60,000 nucleotides of DNA from Mesostigma viride. Lineage: Eukaryota > Streptophyta > Mesostigmatophyceae > Mesostigmatales > Mesostigmataceae. Each line of letters begins with the position of its first letter. The first letter of the stretch is position 1. Positions 1 through 12,270 of the stretch are shown piece after piece. The stretch is taken from positions 688,036 through 748,035 of the forward strand of contig RPFO01000022.1 in assembly GCA_009746045.1 (NCBI GenBank), read 5' to 3'. Both the position numbers and the translations under genes were made by a program. The notes under the pieces were generated by a model that was not told the DNA's origin, did not search any database, and saw only the letters and a program-made list of their open reading frames with translations.

Positions 1-1551
1 CCCCGAAGAAGTCCCTGGCGAAAAAGCCACTGCTGGAGGGTCGCGAGGGAGCGAAGAGGGTGCAGGAGCCTGATTATCATAGGGGAACCCTGAGGGTCCT
101 GTCTGCACAACATTCAGCCTACTAGGGGTAGCTGAGGGAATGCGTCCTGGAGTGGGACGAATAGGAGCACGCTGAGGGGTACGAGGAGGGCGAGCATCGG
201 GATGAGGGGGAGCACCAGAAAGGAACTTGGGGCACTCCGCCTTAAGATGGCCCACCTCATGACAATGATAGCACGAGATGTGCGACACATCCAATGCAGA
301 TATATCTGTAACGCAAATATCGAATTCTTCTACATATGCCTATTCTTATTCAGGAGGGAGGACAAGGTTATGAACCCTAGTACACAAAGGAGCATGAGCA
401 TACATGCAATCAGCAACACGGAGGAGATGGGTAGGAAGAGGAGTGGTAAAGAAATCTGCTACTCTTAATAGACGCTGTCGCACATGCTTGAGGGGCAGAT
501 CAGTGAAACGGTAGGCAGAGAACTGGCGGTTTACCTCACGTAATAAGGGTCTACTGAGGCCTTGAAGGAAACGAGCACGTACTTCTGCGCCCGACAAATC
601 CCTAATTCGTACCATCTGTGCATCAAATTCTTTCATATATTCCTTAAACGGTTTAGTACCTTGCTGCAAGGTACCAAAGGCTAATCTATCCTGCCAATCT
701 GCATCAGGACGAACTAAATGGCTGTCTAACCGCTAAAACAATCCTGCTACTGAGTTAGGGTAGGCATGAGAGGCCAAGGATTCACACTGAATGAGGTTAG
801 CAAGCTCAGGGGTAATACAGGTAGTAAGATAGTGAGGGACTAAAACAGCATCAGGGAGACGCCATCTATTATGATTTTGCCACGACTCTGTGTTCTGGGT
901 AAGCAACATAATAAAAGTGAAAAACTGTTGAGGGGTAGACTTGACATCCAACTTGGGAAGGTTAGCAAAGAGGGGAAGAGCAGGGGGCTTAGGAGGATGG
1001 GAAGGATCAGATTTACCCATAGGACCACTGTCTTCCACTGCCACATAAGAGGGATAGAAAGAAGGAAGAGGAAAGGCTTTGGATAGGGGTCTAGAAGGGG
1101 CCACCGTTTCAGGATGGTGCCCATAGGAGAAGGGAACAGTATATTGTTCACGAAGGGAGGAGTAGGCAAAATGATCATAATTTCTGTCGTCTAGAGGCAT
1201 GGTGCTGAAATCACTATTAACTTCTAACTCTGCTACACGGGTATAGGGACCTGGGCAGCCTCGTAGGCCGTGTCAGGGTAGGACCAAGAAGCAGGAGGAT
1301 AAAAGGGAACTGCACTAGGGCGACCAGAAGGGCCTACAGGGGCGGAGATACGACCCATGTTATAAGCAGGGATGGAAGGAACAAGGTGAGGAGGAGGCCT
1401 AGAAGCATTGTCAGGGAGTGAGGACCTAGTTGAGGGTTGGCCCAAGGTTGCAGGAGGGGCACGGGCCTGGTTCAGGGTAAAGGAGGGGTCATCACTAAAT
1501 CTGACACGCATACGTTGCTCAAAGGTAGGAGGGGTGACAGAGGGACGACGA

Positions 1552-1601
<50 letters not shown>

Positions 1602-1694
1602 GTTGTTGTTGTTGGCATTATTAGAATTATTAGTGGTAGGTATAGGTGACATCTCTCCACCCACTAGATCCATGTTCAGTTTGAGGAAAAACAA
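1..1694 (-). pseudogene. Ty3-like retrotransposon Gag, broken, running off the left edge
   Basis: Gag of an LTR-retrotransposon whose pol lies beyond the left edge. The N-terminal part (1694-1233) has a poly-Asn stretch followed by a Pro/Arg/Ser-rich region. A one-base frameshift near 1240 moves the frame to 1200-733 (contains LPKLDVKSTPQQFFTF), an in-frame TAG lies at 733-735, and the same frame then continues through 669-346 with a capsid-like segment (KPFKEYMKEFDAQ ... ARFLQGLSRPLLREV) resembling the Retrotrans_gag family. A CCHC zinc knuckle (CYHCHEVGHLKAEC) lies at about 225-270 in the other frame, so a further shift is needed there. The order capsid then knuckle and the capsid motif suggest Ty3 type. 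At least two frameshifts and one stop make it non-functional. Confidence 0.8.
1556..1614. repeat. (ATT)n/(TTG)n tract encoding poly-Asn in Gag
   Basis: About 15 ATT-type triplets followed by TTG triplets on the plus strand. Read on the minus strand in the Gag frame they give AAC/AAT codons, hence a run of Asn residues near the Gag N-terminus. Confidence 0.9.
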
Positions 1695-3429
1695 TTAAGG
1701 TTGCAATAAGGAGGAGGACAACGCCCTAATTTAAAGCAAGGAAAGCAAAAAGGAAAAACTTTTAAAATGTCCTAAGAGAGGAAAACAAGTAAAATCAATC
1801 CTTTTTAATAACAGTAATGGATAGGGAGCCAAACTCTAAGGTGAGAGGAGTATCTACACTAGAGGAGGATGACACCGTAGGACGAGGGGGAAATGGAGGT
1901 GGTGTAACCAAAACAAGGCTATCTACCGAAGGGCGAGCAAGAGGAGCAGGAAAAGAACGTCTTGGGGGTACAGCACCAGAGGTAGGGGCTGCAGGAAGGG
2001 TAGAAGTATAGTGACAGGGGGAGGACGTATTGGCTCACTGGCCCGTTGCTGGGCAGCCCTAACCTTAGGGGTATCAGTAGGGTTACCTTGTACATTGAAG
2101 GCAATGGTAGGGGAAGACCGATCAGGTTTCATAGGCAATAGTAGGCACTGATATGGGAGTCGTTAAAAGATGGCGCCCAAATGGTTGTCGATGACCAACG
2201 CCGTAGCCGAGGAACTCCTGCTGTGGGGTACAACACCAACCACAAGGGTCTAAACGTAGGCATATACATCCAAGCGTAAAAGAGAGTGGAAGGCGATGAA
2301 CAACGTTCTAGCATCGGCGACTAGCCGAATCTATTCCTAGGCACTTTCCTATTCTAGCCGATTCCTAATGAACGGATAGGAGGCACTTGAGGTGGAGGAG
2401 GTCCTACCTCTCCTCCCCCCCCCACAAAGCATCTATGATGCTCGCCTAGAGCTAACGAGCATATAAGAAAACGCAGCAGCGTGCACGGAAAAGAGGTGTA
2501 GTCTAAAGGGACGCTAATCGTCCCACTATCCATCCCTATTGAACCGTCAAACCCACTATCTAACGTCAAACAGCACCCAGCAAGGAAATGCACACACAGA
2601 TGGAAAAGGAAAAGGAAAAGGAACTAGCTACGTGAGGAGTTCATCCGCTTTGAGCAGGTCTAACTTCTAGGCAGGGCGTGTCCCGAATCGGGCAGCACTA
2701 CCCCCCTAGCTTGACGGCGACCCGCCCATTACCTGTCAAGAGGTTGTCTTCTTCTGTGCCCTGGCCGCGGAAGGCCTCTGGCGTATAGGGTTGCAAGGGA
2801 ACTTCGTCGCGTCTACCTAAACCTCCGCTACCATTGTTACGTCCTGGCTCGACTCTCTCCCAAACATCTCGCCTAACATTACCTAAACTAGTGATGAGGC
2901 CCCTACCTAGGAGTGAGGAGCTATATTGGCTTTAAGACCTAGGACGCGACGACGCTGCTTCTCAATGCATTCCCTTATAATACGCCATATACCGAATAAG
3001 ACCAGGGTACTACGAAGGAAACAATACTACACTGCCGTGACCCAAGCCTAGATGTGTTAATTCATTTAACACACGCCGAGTGCCATTCACGAAGGACAAC
3101 TGCTGCATAAATGATCGCCGACAGGCGTGTATGCTCGGGCCGACATCGACCCTCGCCCACAGGACCAACGCACGTCCACAAGGTTCACACGCAGGATAAA
3201 AGGACCACTACTAAAGTACGCAGCGCGGCGCGACTGCACCGAACCACCATACTGTACAATTGCCACGTCACAAGGCCCGGTACCGACCGGCCAAAAGGTC
3301 CTTACTACACGTAAGCCTAGGAAAGTCAGCGAACTGCTCCGGAATGGCTGAGGCAACAAGGGACCTAATTTACGTCCGTAACAACAACAAAAGTTACGCG
3401 ACGTAACAGGTTTCTTCTGTGCAGACAGG
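1695..3429. other. non-coding stretch, probable retroelement leader/LTR remains
   Basis: No convincing protein in any frame. The part next to 1694 should be the leader and 5' LTR of the minus-strand element at the left edge. The part before 3430 should be the 5' side of element P. I found no direct repeat that would define an LTR, no clear primer-binding site and no TATA box. Confidence 0.4.
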
Positions 3430-4053
3430 ATGGCCATGGGCGACTTTCTCAAGTCGCTGCAGCTGGATCCTATCACGATGGACAACGTGTCCATCCACAT
3501 GCGCCAAGTCCATGGCTGGGCTGCCATGACGGACCAGCTGTATGAGTGTTTCAGCGGCAAGTATGTAGGCGGGAAGCGCCCACGTCAAGGGGACGAGGAG
3601 GCAGCTGAGCCTGCAGTCAAGTCCATGAGGGGATCGGGCCACGGGGGTCCAGCGTCCTCGAGAGGGCCTGAGACCTCTTCAAGGGGTCGAGGAAGGTCCA
3701 GGAGGGGGCGTGGCAGAATGGCTGGACGGGGGACACCTCCGAAGTCGGGACCTCCACAGTCCCAGTTTGACTTCAAGAGGGTGGGTGGTCCTCCCAAGGC
3801 TGGGCCCAGCAGTGGGACCTCACGGGACATCAGTCAGGTGGAATGTTATTTCTGCCAAGGGAAGGGTCACTTCAGGAATGAGTGTCCCTCGTACCTGAGG
3901 CAGGAAGGTCAGAGCAAGCCAGCTCTCAGGGTGGCAGCAGGGAGAAGGCTGGTCCATCCCAGGACAAGAGCAAGGGCAAGGCTGTTGATCATTGACTTGA
4001 GCCTGCACACATCCCTGAACCCTGGAAGGTGCCCCCAGGGGTGTGTAATGTAG
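3430..4053 (+). pseudogene. element P Gag (C-terminal half) with CCHC zinc knuckle
   Basis: Gly/Arg-rich Gag segment ending in a CCHC knuckle, CYFCQGKGHFRNEC, encoded at 3844-3885 (spacing C-x2-C-x4-H-x4-C, the nucleocapsid form that binds the RNA genome). The ATG at 3430 or 3436 opens the frame, but the usual capsid domain is missing, so the 5' part of Gag is probably lost. After the knuckle the frame degenerates before the integrase. Confidence 0.75.
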
Positions 4054-4328
4054 CTGCTAGTGAAGGCAGTGAGGGGCAGCCCCATGCTCTAGTGAAAGAG
4101 CCCATTGGACACGATGGGGTAAGCTTGGTTATCACAGAGATCGAGTATGCCAGCTGTAGCTGCAGTGGTTACTCGCCAACGTGCCCGCCATGGCGGTGCT
4201 GAGCCTGAGGTAGGACCTGGTGCTGTGGACCCATGTGGATCTCAGAAGCATTCTGACCGTGCAGGACTGGCACAGGATATGGTCAGGATGAGGATAGGGC
4301 TGGAGACAGCCTGACAGGCACGACCCTG

Positions 4329-5320
4329 GTGCCTCCTGTACATAAGGGATCTGTACATACCTTGAGTGCTAATAATGACAATAAAAGATTTTCTCTCTTG
4401 TATGACATTGCCTCAAGGTTGCATACCATGTTTGGCCATGCAGCTCAGTCTTTGCAGGTTGCTAGACGGCTGGGAGGAAGTGAGTTGTACTCCATTTGCC
4501 AACAGGTTGCTCAAGCTTGCAAGTGCAGGCTAGTTGCTAGAAAGCCCATGCAAGCAGTCTCATGCCAGGTCTCCTATTTTGCAGCCAGGACATGTGCAGG
4601 TAGATATTCAGAGAATCAGGGGTTTGAAGCTGCTGGTGGCAGTGGACAGATATACCAAGTACAAGACCCTAGAGATCCTGCCTGACATGGAGAAGCCTAC
4701 GTTGATTGCTGCTCTGAAGTTGACAAGGAGCAGGTACCCTGGGTTGGAGTTGCTGCAGTGTGACATTCAGTTTGAGTGCTGTGAGAACCTGCCAGAATTT
4801 CCAGAGTTGCTGATTACACCCAGGGAGAGCCACGGCCAGCAAGGGGTTGTGGAGAGAGCCATCCAGAAGATCAAGACTGTGATGCTGGTGGAGTGGATTC
4901 CAAGGACGTCATCTGCCATTGTGACATCTGCATGGCTACGTTCTGTGGAGGATAGGCTGAACCTTAATTAGGACTCCCATGTTCTTTGGTGACATTGCCA
5001 TCAATCCTCTTATGCTGCACACCAGGATGCTGCCAGCTGATGCTGAGCAGGCGTGGAAGGAGAAGCTAGAGGCCAAGTTCCTCAATTAAGCTGAGGCAGA
5101 AAGACAAGGGCTGGAGTGTCCTAGAACCTAACGTTGGACAACAGGTTGTTGTGTGGAAGGAGCCAAGCTTTCCAGGGAAACGTGGCAGCTGGCATGATGG
5201 GGTGGTGACCCGAGTAGAAGCCGCTGGCCATAAGTGCTGGGTGGCCATTGATGGCTCCCAAGCAGTGCACCGTCTGTCCTGGTCAAAGATCCGTCCCCGG
5301 GGAGGTAATCAAGGAGACCT
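4329..5320 (+). pseudogene. element P integrase (frameshifted)
   Basis: Integrase of the Ty1/copia-related group in several frames. The N-terminal zinc-binding region (LHTMFGHAAQSLQVARRLGG) matches the better copy in element X. The catalytic core in the second frame (4534-4971) shows D in HVQVDIQ, D in LLQCDIQF and E in GQQGVVERAIQ. There are 29 residues between the second Asp and the Glu, where 35 is usual. A C-terminal segment (VVWKEPSFPGKRGSWHDGVV) at about 5146-5290 matches the equivalent part of element X. Frameshifts and stops make it inactive. Confidence 0.75.
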
Positions 5321-5578
5321 CTTCCAGGTGCCCGTTGGTGTACAAGGCGGGGGTGACGTGGAACTTCCTGATCAGGGTGCTACAGCTGTATCGAGCCCTC
5401 AGGGTGACCCTGGCCCGGCCCCTGGGGTACCTTCACATACGGTGGTTGGGCAAGCAGGCGGACAGGCTGCACCTCCGGAACGGCCCGACACCAGGCCTAG
5501 GGGTGTGCGTCTATCAGATATTGTACAGGCTTTGCAAAGAGCCAAGAAGGAGCCTAAGGTGTCCAAGCAATTGTCCAG

Positions 5579-5870
5579 TTGGATGAACCTGAGGCAGCTG
5601 CCATGGAAGTAGATACCAATGCACAGGTTTCTGTCATGGGACCTCAGCATACAGGAGAACTGCTGGTCGGTGAACCAAGTTGCCCCTGGGTGTCTGACTT
5701 CAGTGGTAGGACGCATCTAAGGGTGTTGGGAGAGGTTACTGCCCCTGTCATGGGTGTGGATGTGACCTTCCTTGTCCTAGAAGACTATGATGGCCCTGTG
5801 ATTTTGGGTCAGAATTTTCTGGGCAATCCTGGGATTTCTATCAGAGCTACAGCTCTGAGAAGAGATGGCT
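5579..5870 (+). pseudogene. element P retropepsin-like protease, after the integrase
   Basis: Aspartic protease fold judged from VDTNAQVSVM (Asp codon at 5612-5614) and the downstream VILGQNFLGNPGIS segment, the counterpart of the retropepsin LG-x-D/N-F-L motif. The usual Asp-Thr-Gly is Asp-Thr-Asn here. It follows the integrase and precedes the reverse transcriptase in the same open frame (5579-6208). Element X has the same arrangement. Confidence 0.65.
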
Positions 5871-6069
5871 GGGGGATGATTCCCCTAGAAAATTTCAGGA
5901 CAACATTTCCAATCAGGTGCAGGGCCAAGCCGGTCAAGGGTGTAAAATGGGATGAAGGGGAGGTGCCCCCAGCAGCCAGTTTGGTGATTCCAGCTGTGTT
6001 GCACCCCAGCAGTATTGGCATAACTCACAGGAGCCTTGCTGCACACTCTCCTTTGACATATGACCAGCT

Positions 6070-6634
6070 AGTCCAAGAGATGAGCTCGCCTATACTTTGT
6101 TTGAGGCTTGGAAGCTCGCCTTCTCCAAGGCATTGGAGGAGTGGTTGCAGTTTGAGTGTGCTGCACCAACAGACAGGCGTCCCCCAGCATCAAGGAAGCT
6201 TGCTTTGAGATTTGTGCTGAAGAGGAAGGTTGTGGATGAGGTATCAGTGCCCCATGTCAGGCCTGTCCTGAATGAGTATCACGGCACGGGGAGTCTGCTG
6301 GGAGAGGAGCTGTACACGCCAGGAATGTTACACGACATGCACGTGGAGAATTTTGCTATGTCTTTACGTGGGGTTGCTGAACAGGGGAGCAGCTATGTCA
6401 TCAGTGCTGCTGGACTTCAAGAGGGCATTTTAAAAATCTGATCCAGAAGTGGCCAGGAGAGTGTGGAAGCAGGATGAGCCTTACTGTGTTGAGGTACCTG
6501 CTATCTGGAAGCTGGAGCTGCATCAACATTTCCTGGTTATTCTGAAGGGCCTGGAAGGACTCAGGTCGAGCCCTATCATCTGGAGACTCACGCTGCAGGA
6601 AGCTCTGATCAGTGAGTGCATGTGGCTTGAGAGT
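6070..6634 (+). pseudogene. element P reverse transcriptase, N-terminal part
   Basis: Fingers and palm of an RT: RFVLKRKV, TPGMLHDMHVENFAMSL, VWKQDEPYCVEVPAIWKL and the region before the catalytic loop, all alignable by eye with element X. Two frames are needed (6097-6441 and 6449-6640). The catalytic HGDD motif is not here but at 14130-14141, beyond the insertion. Confidence 0.75.
6630..6634. other. target-site duplication AGAGT, left copy of element X
   Basis: AGAGT directly precedes the insertion; the partner is at 14061-14065. A 5-bp duplication is usual for LTR-retrotransposon integration. Confidence 0.75.
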
Positions 6635-6727
6635 AGTTAGTAAATGGGAATGACCGACTATGTACAATGCTTGAGAACACGGTGTGCTGAGAGCAATGAA
6701 TTGCTTAGCTTATTAGAAAATAGGTTT
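6635..6727. repeat. 93-bp terminal direct repeat of element X, left copy
   Basis: Starts AGTTAGTAAATGGG and ends AAAATAGGTTT. Identical over 93 bp to 13313-13405. It starts at the base after the AGAGT duplication, as an LTR would. Confidence 0.9.
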
Positions 6728-7573
6728 ACCCTTTATCAACGTTCCTCTCACTGGCTGCGCCGCCAGTGACCGTTGGGTGCAGACCGTTGGCCCGAGGCCG
6801 CACGATGACAGGTCGCAGTCTAGTCACTGCATCGTGTGATCACAGATCAATGCACGCTGCAGTACGGTCCCTATCTAGGATACTCTAGTACCGTCCAATG
6901 ACAGGACACTACGTATACTGGGTACTGACATCTGTCACGTACCCCAGTACCCAAAGTACCTATCTAGGGAAACGTATGCGACTTGACTAGCATTCCTATC
7001 TGCATAGCCCACGTGGTATTTATATTCACATACCAACGTAGGTTTACAAGGCTTATTCATACGTTGTATTCACAATGCCTTTGAGACTTAGTCTACAGCA
7101 AAGCATGGAGACTAACTCCAGTATTGTTTTATTATTTATTTCTTAATGCAGGTCTGCACCCCCAACATTATTGTTATTGTTTTTAAGTTGATTAGGGGTA
7201 CAAAAGAGACATGGCTGGTTGAGCCAGGTTGGTTACAGCTGGCTGTTCTGGCCAGGTGTTAAATTGCACATTAAATAAGGTGTACACAGCTGGCTGGTTT
7301 GGCCAGTTATTGGAGCACACATTAAGTAAGTGTATACAAAGCTTGTGTCCTCAAGCTGCAAATGGATACAAATCTGACCTAGCCAGCACTCACACCCCAC
7401 AGCAAATGTGTTGAATTTTATGGCGCCCAGCAGCTATCGCTGTGGTAAGGGGGTGTGGTGGTTGTGTACTGAGCTATGGCCAGTCATTTATTCAAACACT
7501 GACTCTGATACCATAGGGGTTCATATTCTGAAAGAGGAGCTGGTACTGTGGCCAGCAGCATCCCTCAGCTTGG
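6728..7573. other. 3' non-coding part of element X
   Basis: No protein recognised. It lies between RNase H and the left terminal repeat and should be the 3' untranslated part of element X. The minus-strand bases next to the terminal repeat read GATAAAGGGT, a weak candidate for a polypurine primer. Confidence 0.4.
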
Positions 7574-8014
7574 TTAAGGCATCTGCTGGGTTTTCTCATC
7601 TTCCACATGAGCCAGCTGGAAAGTATAGGTTGCCTCCTGTTTGAGGATCACCCAATCCAGGTCAGTGTGGACAGCAGCAGAAACAGATTTCTTGGTTAGA
7701 AAACTGATCACAGAGTAGCTGTCAGTATAGAGATGTGAGATGACATTGCATGTGCTGCCTGCCTGGGTTTGTAGCCAGGTGAGCATGTGCTGCAGGGAAC
7801 GAGCATGCAATGCAGCAGACACCACAGCACGACATTCAGCTGAGTTGCTGCTGCCAGGTTTTCTGCGGTGTAGCCTGCTGTACCAGGAAGTGAGGGACAT
7901 GTAATCTGACCTGTTGGTGAGAAAAAACAGCCCTGATTCCCGTGCCCCCATCTGATTGATTGTTCTGCTCTCCATGGAGCTGTCCATGACACTGTGGATG
8001 TGGATGTCTTCCAT
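7574..8014 (-). pseudogene. element X RNase H
   Basis: RNase H of retrotransposon type that degrades the RNA template during reverse transcription. Visible acidic residues: D in HSVMDSSMES, E in NSAECRAVVSAAL, D in LYTDSYSVI, and a final histidine segment QLAHVEDEKT matching the end of the domain in element P (LKHIPGEENPAD). It lies in a different frame from the RT before it, so a frameshift or a lost base separates them. Confidence 0.75.
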
Positions 8015-8078
8015 CAGATTCAGGCCATGGAGGATGAGGGGGGGCAGTCATGGATCAACTTCCTGATGTGACTGCATT

Positions 8079-9649
8079 TTATTTGACTAGAACATCATGG
8101 GTGACCCTGCTGATGACAGCTAAGGGAGCCCCACAGATGGCTGACCACCACCCCAGTTTGCCCTGAACAGTGGCACACATGTGTAAGGGGAGGCAGGTGT
8201 GATGCAGCAGATCTAGACAATCTTGAATATATTCTGCAGGAGGAGAGAGAGAGCAGACCCCTTGATCTGGCTGCCTGTGCAGCTGCAACATGATGCCACA
8301 GAACTGGATGGGGGTTGTGCTCAATTCCACCTGTTTGCCAATCTCATATGATTCCTGGACCTGCTGAATAAATTTTCCACCTCAGCTCTAGGCCCACAAA
8401 TGAGTTGGTCATCTCCATGCCACACAAAGAACAGCAGTCCAGAGGGGGTGGGTACAACAAAAAAGCATGGGTCCAGGTCATCATACGTGGCCTTGAGCTT
8501 TTTGAATACTTCCTCTGCTGAGTCTCTGAAAATTTTGGGGGCACTGACAAGCCCTTCCACCCCAATGTTGATGATAAGGTGGGGCTCATCAATGTAAGGT
8601 TTCCACACAGCTGGGGTGTCTACCACGTACACCTTCCCTTTCCACACAGATTCAGCCTTTTCTGGGTCCCCCCTGAGGAAGGCCCTTTTAATATCAGTGG
8701 CTTTGCAGACATAGTCTTGGCCTGCATTGAGGTTGTGGAGGAATAGGGAGAGCATGATCCTGAGTGAGGTTTGTTGCAGCCCAGGTGTGTAGGTTTCCCC
8801 TTTTGGCAGTGTGGATGTCCCCTTTAATTCTGTGACACATGGTCTGGCATGGAAGATTGGGGAGCCCACTTTTTGTGGTTTTTGTTTGAGAACAAATTTT
8901 AATCTGAGCTTTTTGGCTCCCTCTGGCACGTCCCATGAAGGGGTGACAGGAGGTTTGTATTGAGGGTTTTTGGGGTTGGGCAGGACCCATTCCTGCCTGG
9001 CTTGGTGGACAATGGCCATCAGCCACTTGGTAAACCCTTTTTGTGTTTTGCATTCTTGTATGACGTGGGAGATTTGGTGGGGTGAGTGCATGGCTATGTC
9101 CCACTTACCCAGCCCAAAGGCTGAGGGATGGAGGAACTGGCTGTGCACTAACTTGTCCAGATCAGGGATCTCCCCTGGTGCATACTGAGTGTTGACTGCC
9201 TTGATGACAGCATCCATACCAGGGACAATACTGGAGAGAGGGATTTTAAAGTGGTCCAGAGGAACTGCACCCACCCCTGTGACACTGAGCTCATTAGCTG
9301 AGATAAGCACCCCAGGATAGGATACAAAAGGTTCCCCCAACAAGGTGTTACCAGAGTACCCCTCCACCACCTGGAAGGGTGTCTGAATACCAAGTATAGG
9401 GAGCATCACTTGTCCCACTACATCCAGTGAGCTTTGGCCTGAGAAATCCTGCACCCGTGCCCAAAATGAAGGTGCAATCTCAAGACCAGGGATGGCTTGT
9501 GCACTGATCACACTGACCTGTGCCTGAGTGTCTATTGCCAGGGTCCAGGGGTCCTGACTAGTGCACACAGCTGAGACTTTTGCCAACCCTGCGGCCACAG
9601 CAGCTTGTTGCTTATGTGACCTGTGTAGTGCTTGCAAGGCGACTGCCAA
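8079..9649 (-). pseudogene. element X protease and reverse transcriptase
   Basis: One open frame (9649-8321) with an aspartic protease first, then RT. Protease: AIDTQAQVSVIS (Asp near 9530; the usual Gly is Gln) and NTLLGEPFVSYPGV. RT: KLRLKFVLKQKP, the motif-A region CKATDIKRAFLRGD, and the catalytic loop FFVWHGDDQLICG at about 8402-8428, with HGDD at 8408-8419 in place of the common YVDD. After AEVEN an AAAA run near 8375 carries a one-base shift; the thumb continues as 8330-8079 (VELSTTPIQFCGIML...). The methionine at 9649 is not secure as a start. The frame is open about 60 bases further upstream and overlaps the integrase, so expression by frameshifting is likely. Confidence 0.8.
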
Positions 9650-11007
9650 TTTGACCTCAGAGCGGGAGGTTGGCAGACAGGTTCGTGCCTTGGGGCTGAG
9701 CTAATGCTTCCAACCCAGCTACCTCGTGCCTGGTTAAGCAATCCCCAGGTTGTGAAGTGGGCCTGGCTTCACTGAGGGTGGAAGGGTTCACAGAGGGTGC
9801 TGTGGTGCTGTCAACAGCAGTAATTGGTGGCTCAGGGCTACTGCTGGGCATGCTGGAGTTGCCAGATAGAAGTAGTGAGTCCATGCTTAAAGACTCTTCC
9901 CCAGGCACGTCTGCCATGGGAGAATAATACTTCTTAATTCTATGACAGCTCACCCTGTGACGCTTCCCATTGATATTGTGCTTGACCTCCACGGTCTTGC
10001 TGTTTTTGGTAAATCCACGGATGGTAACTGGACCTAGCCAAGTTCCAACCTTACCAAAGCTGTTTTCCTTGTAATAGAGAACTTGATCACCTTTTTGGAA
10101 TACTGGCCTGGGATGGGTTTTATCTTTTTCTGCCAGTTTTGCTGAGGTTTGTGCACGTGCAGTGTTGTACAGTGCTATCACCTCTGGGGGATATACACCT
10201 GCCTGCAGGCCTGCTGGGATTACTTCACCCCACTTGGCATGCAAGACAGGTCTCATGTTTAGGGTTGTGCACATTTCATGACACCAGAGTGCCCTGTCAC
10301 AATAGACCCCTGAAGTAGCATCCTTGGAAGGATTTTTGGCTAGTAGGGTTTTGACAGATCTGATGGTTCTTTCAATGACCCCCTGACCCTCATGATCTTC
10401 CAGCCCAGCAATCTCTATTGCTTCACACCCTTCCAGGTCAGTCAGACAAGAAAATTGTTGATCAAGCAAAATTCTGTCAACTGGGTAGAATCTGGGTAAA
10501 GCAATCATGAGTGCAACACGTAGCTGCCCTGCAGACATGCCAGGTAGGGGTTCCATTACTGTGAACCTGGACCATGAATCTTTTAGGATCAGGTAGGGTT
10601 GGACATCTTTGTTGATGTGCATCACATCCCCCACTATCATGCCCCTAGTGGTGGAAGGAGTTGCAGTATGCCATTTTTGAGGTTTGGGGCTATTGAACTG
10701 ACATTCTTGACAGTGTTGTCTAGCCAGTTTTACTGCATTCCTGAGTTGTTTTCCCATGCTACTACCCCCCAGCCGTCTGGCCAGTTCCTCAGCCACTGTT
10801 TCATGACCCATGGCTAGGTGCAGCTGATGAGCAAGCTCCTTGATATCTATGGAGTTGTCAACAGTAGGGGTTAGTGCTTTTATGTAAGGTTCCAGGACAG
10901 GGTGTTGGGAGGACAGTAAGGTTGCTGCCTCAAAATCAATTATGCCCTGGCTGCCATCCCCAATGGTAATGAGATCATCATCCTCAGAGTAAGCAAGGTG
11001 AGAGAAC

Positions 11008-11970
<963 letters not shown>

Positions 11971-11981
11971 TGTATTGATGG

Positions 11982-12270
11982 AGAGGACAGTATCTTTGCT
12001 GCCTCAAAACCCACCATGGTTCGGTAACATTTTCGTTTGTTTGCTTGTAATGAGAGGACAGTAGCTGTGCTGCCTCAACACCAACCATGGTTTGTTAACC
12101 GTTTCGTTTGTTTGTTTGCAGTGAGAGGACAGTAGCCGTGCCGCCTCAACACCAACCATGGCTTGGTAACCGTTTCGTTTGTTTGTTTGTAGTGAGAGGA
12201 CAGCATCTGTCTGTGCTGCCTCAACACCAACCATGGTTTGGTAACAGTTTTGTTTGTTTGTTTGTGTTCT
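11982..12270. repeat. four tandem copies of a ~65-bp unit in the element X leader
   Basis: Each unit holds GAGAGGACAGTA, GCTGCCTCAACACC, AACCATGG and a GTTTGTTTG run, with small differences between copies (the third has a short extra insertion). It lies just upstream of Gag on the minus strand, where a retroelement leader with packaging or primer signals is expected. Confidence 0.8.
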
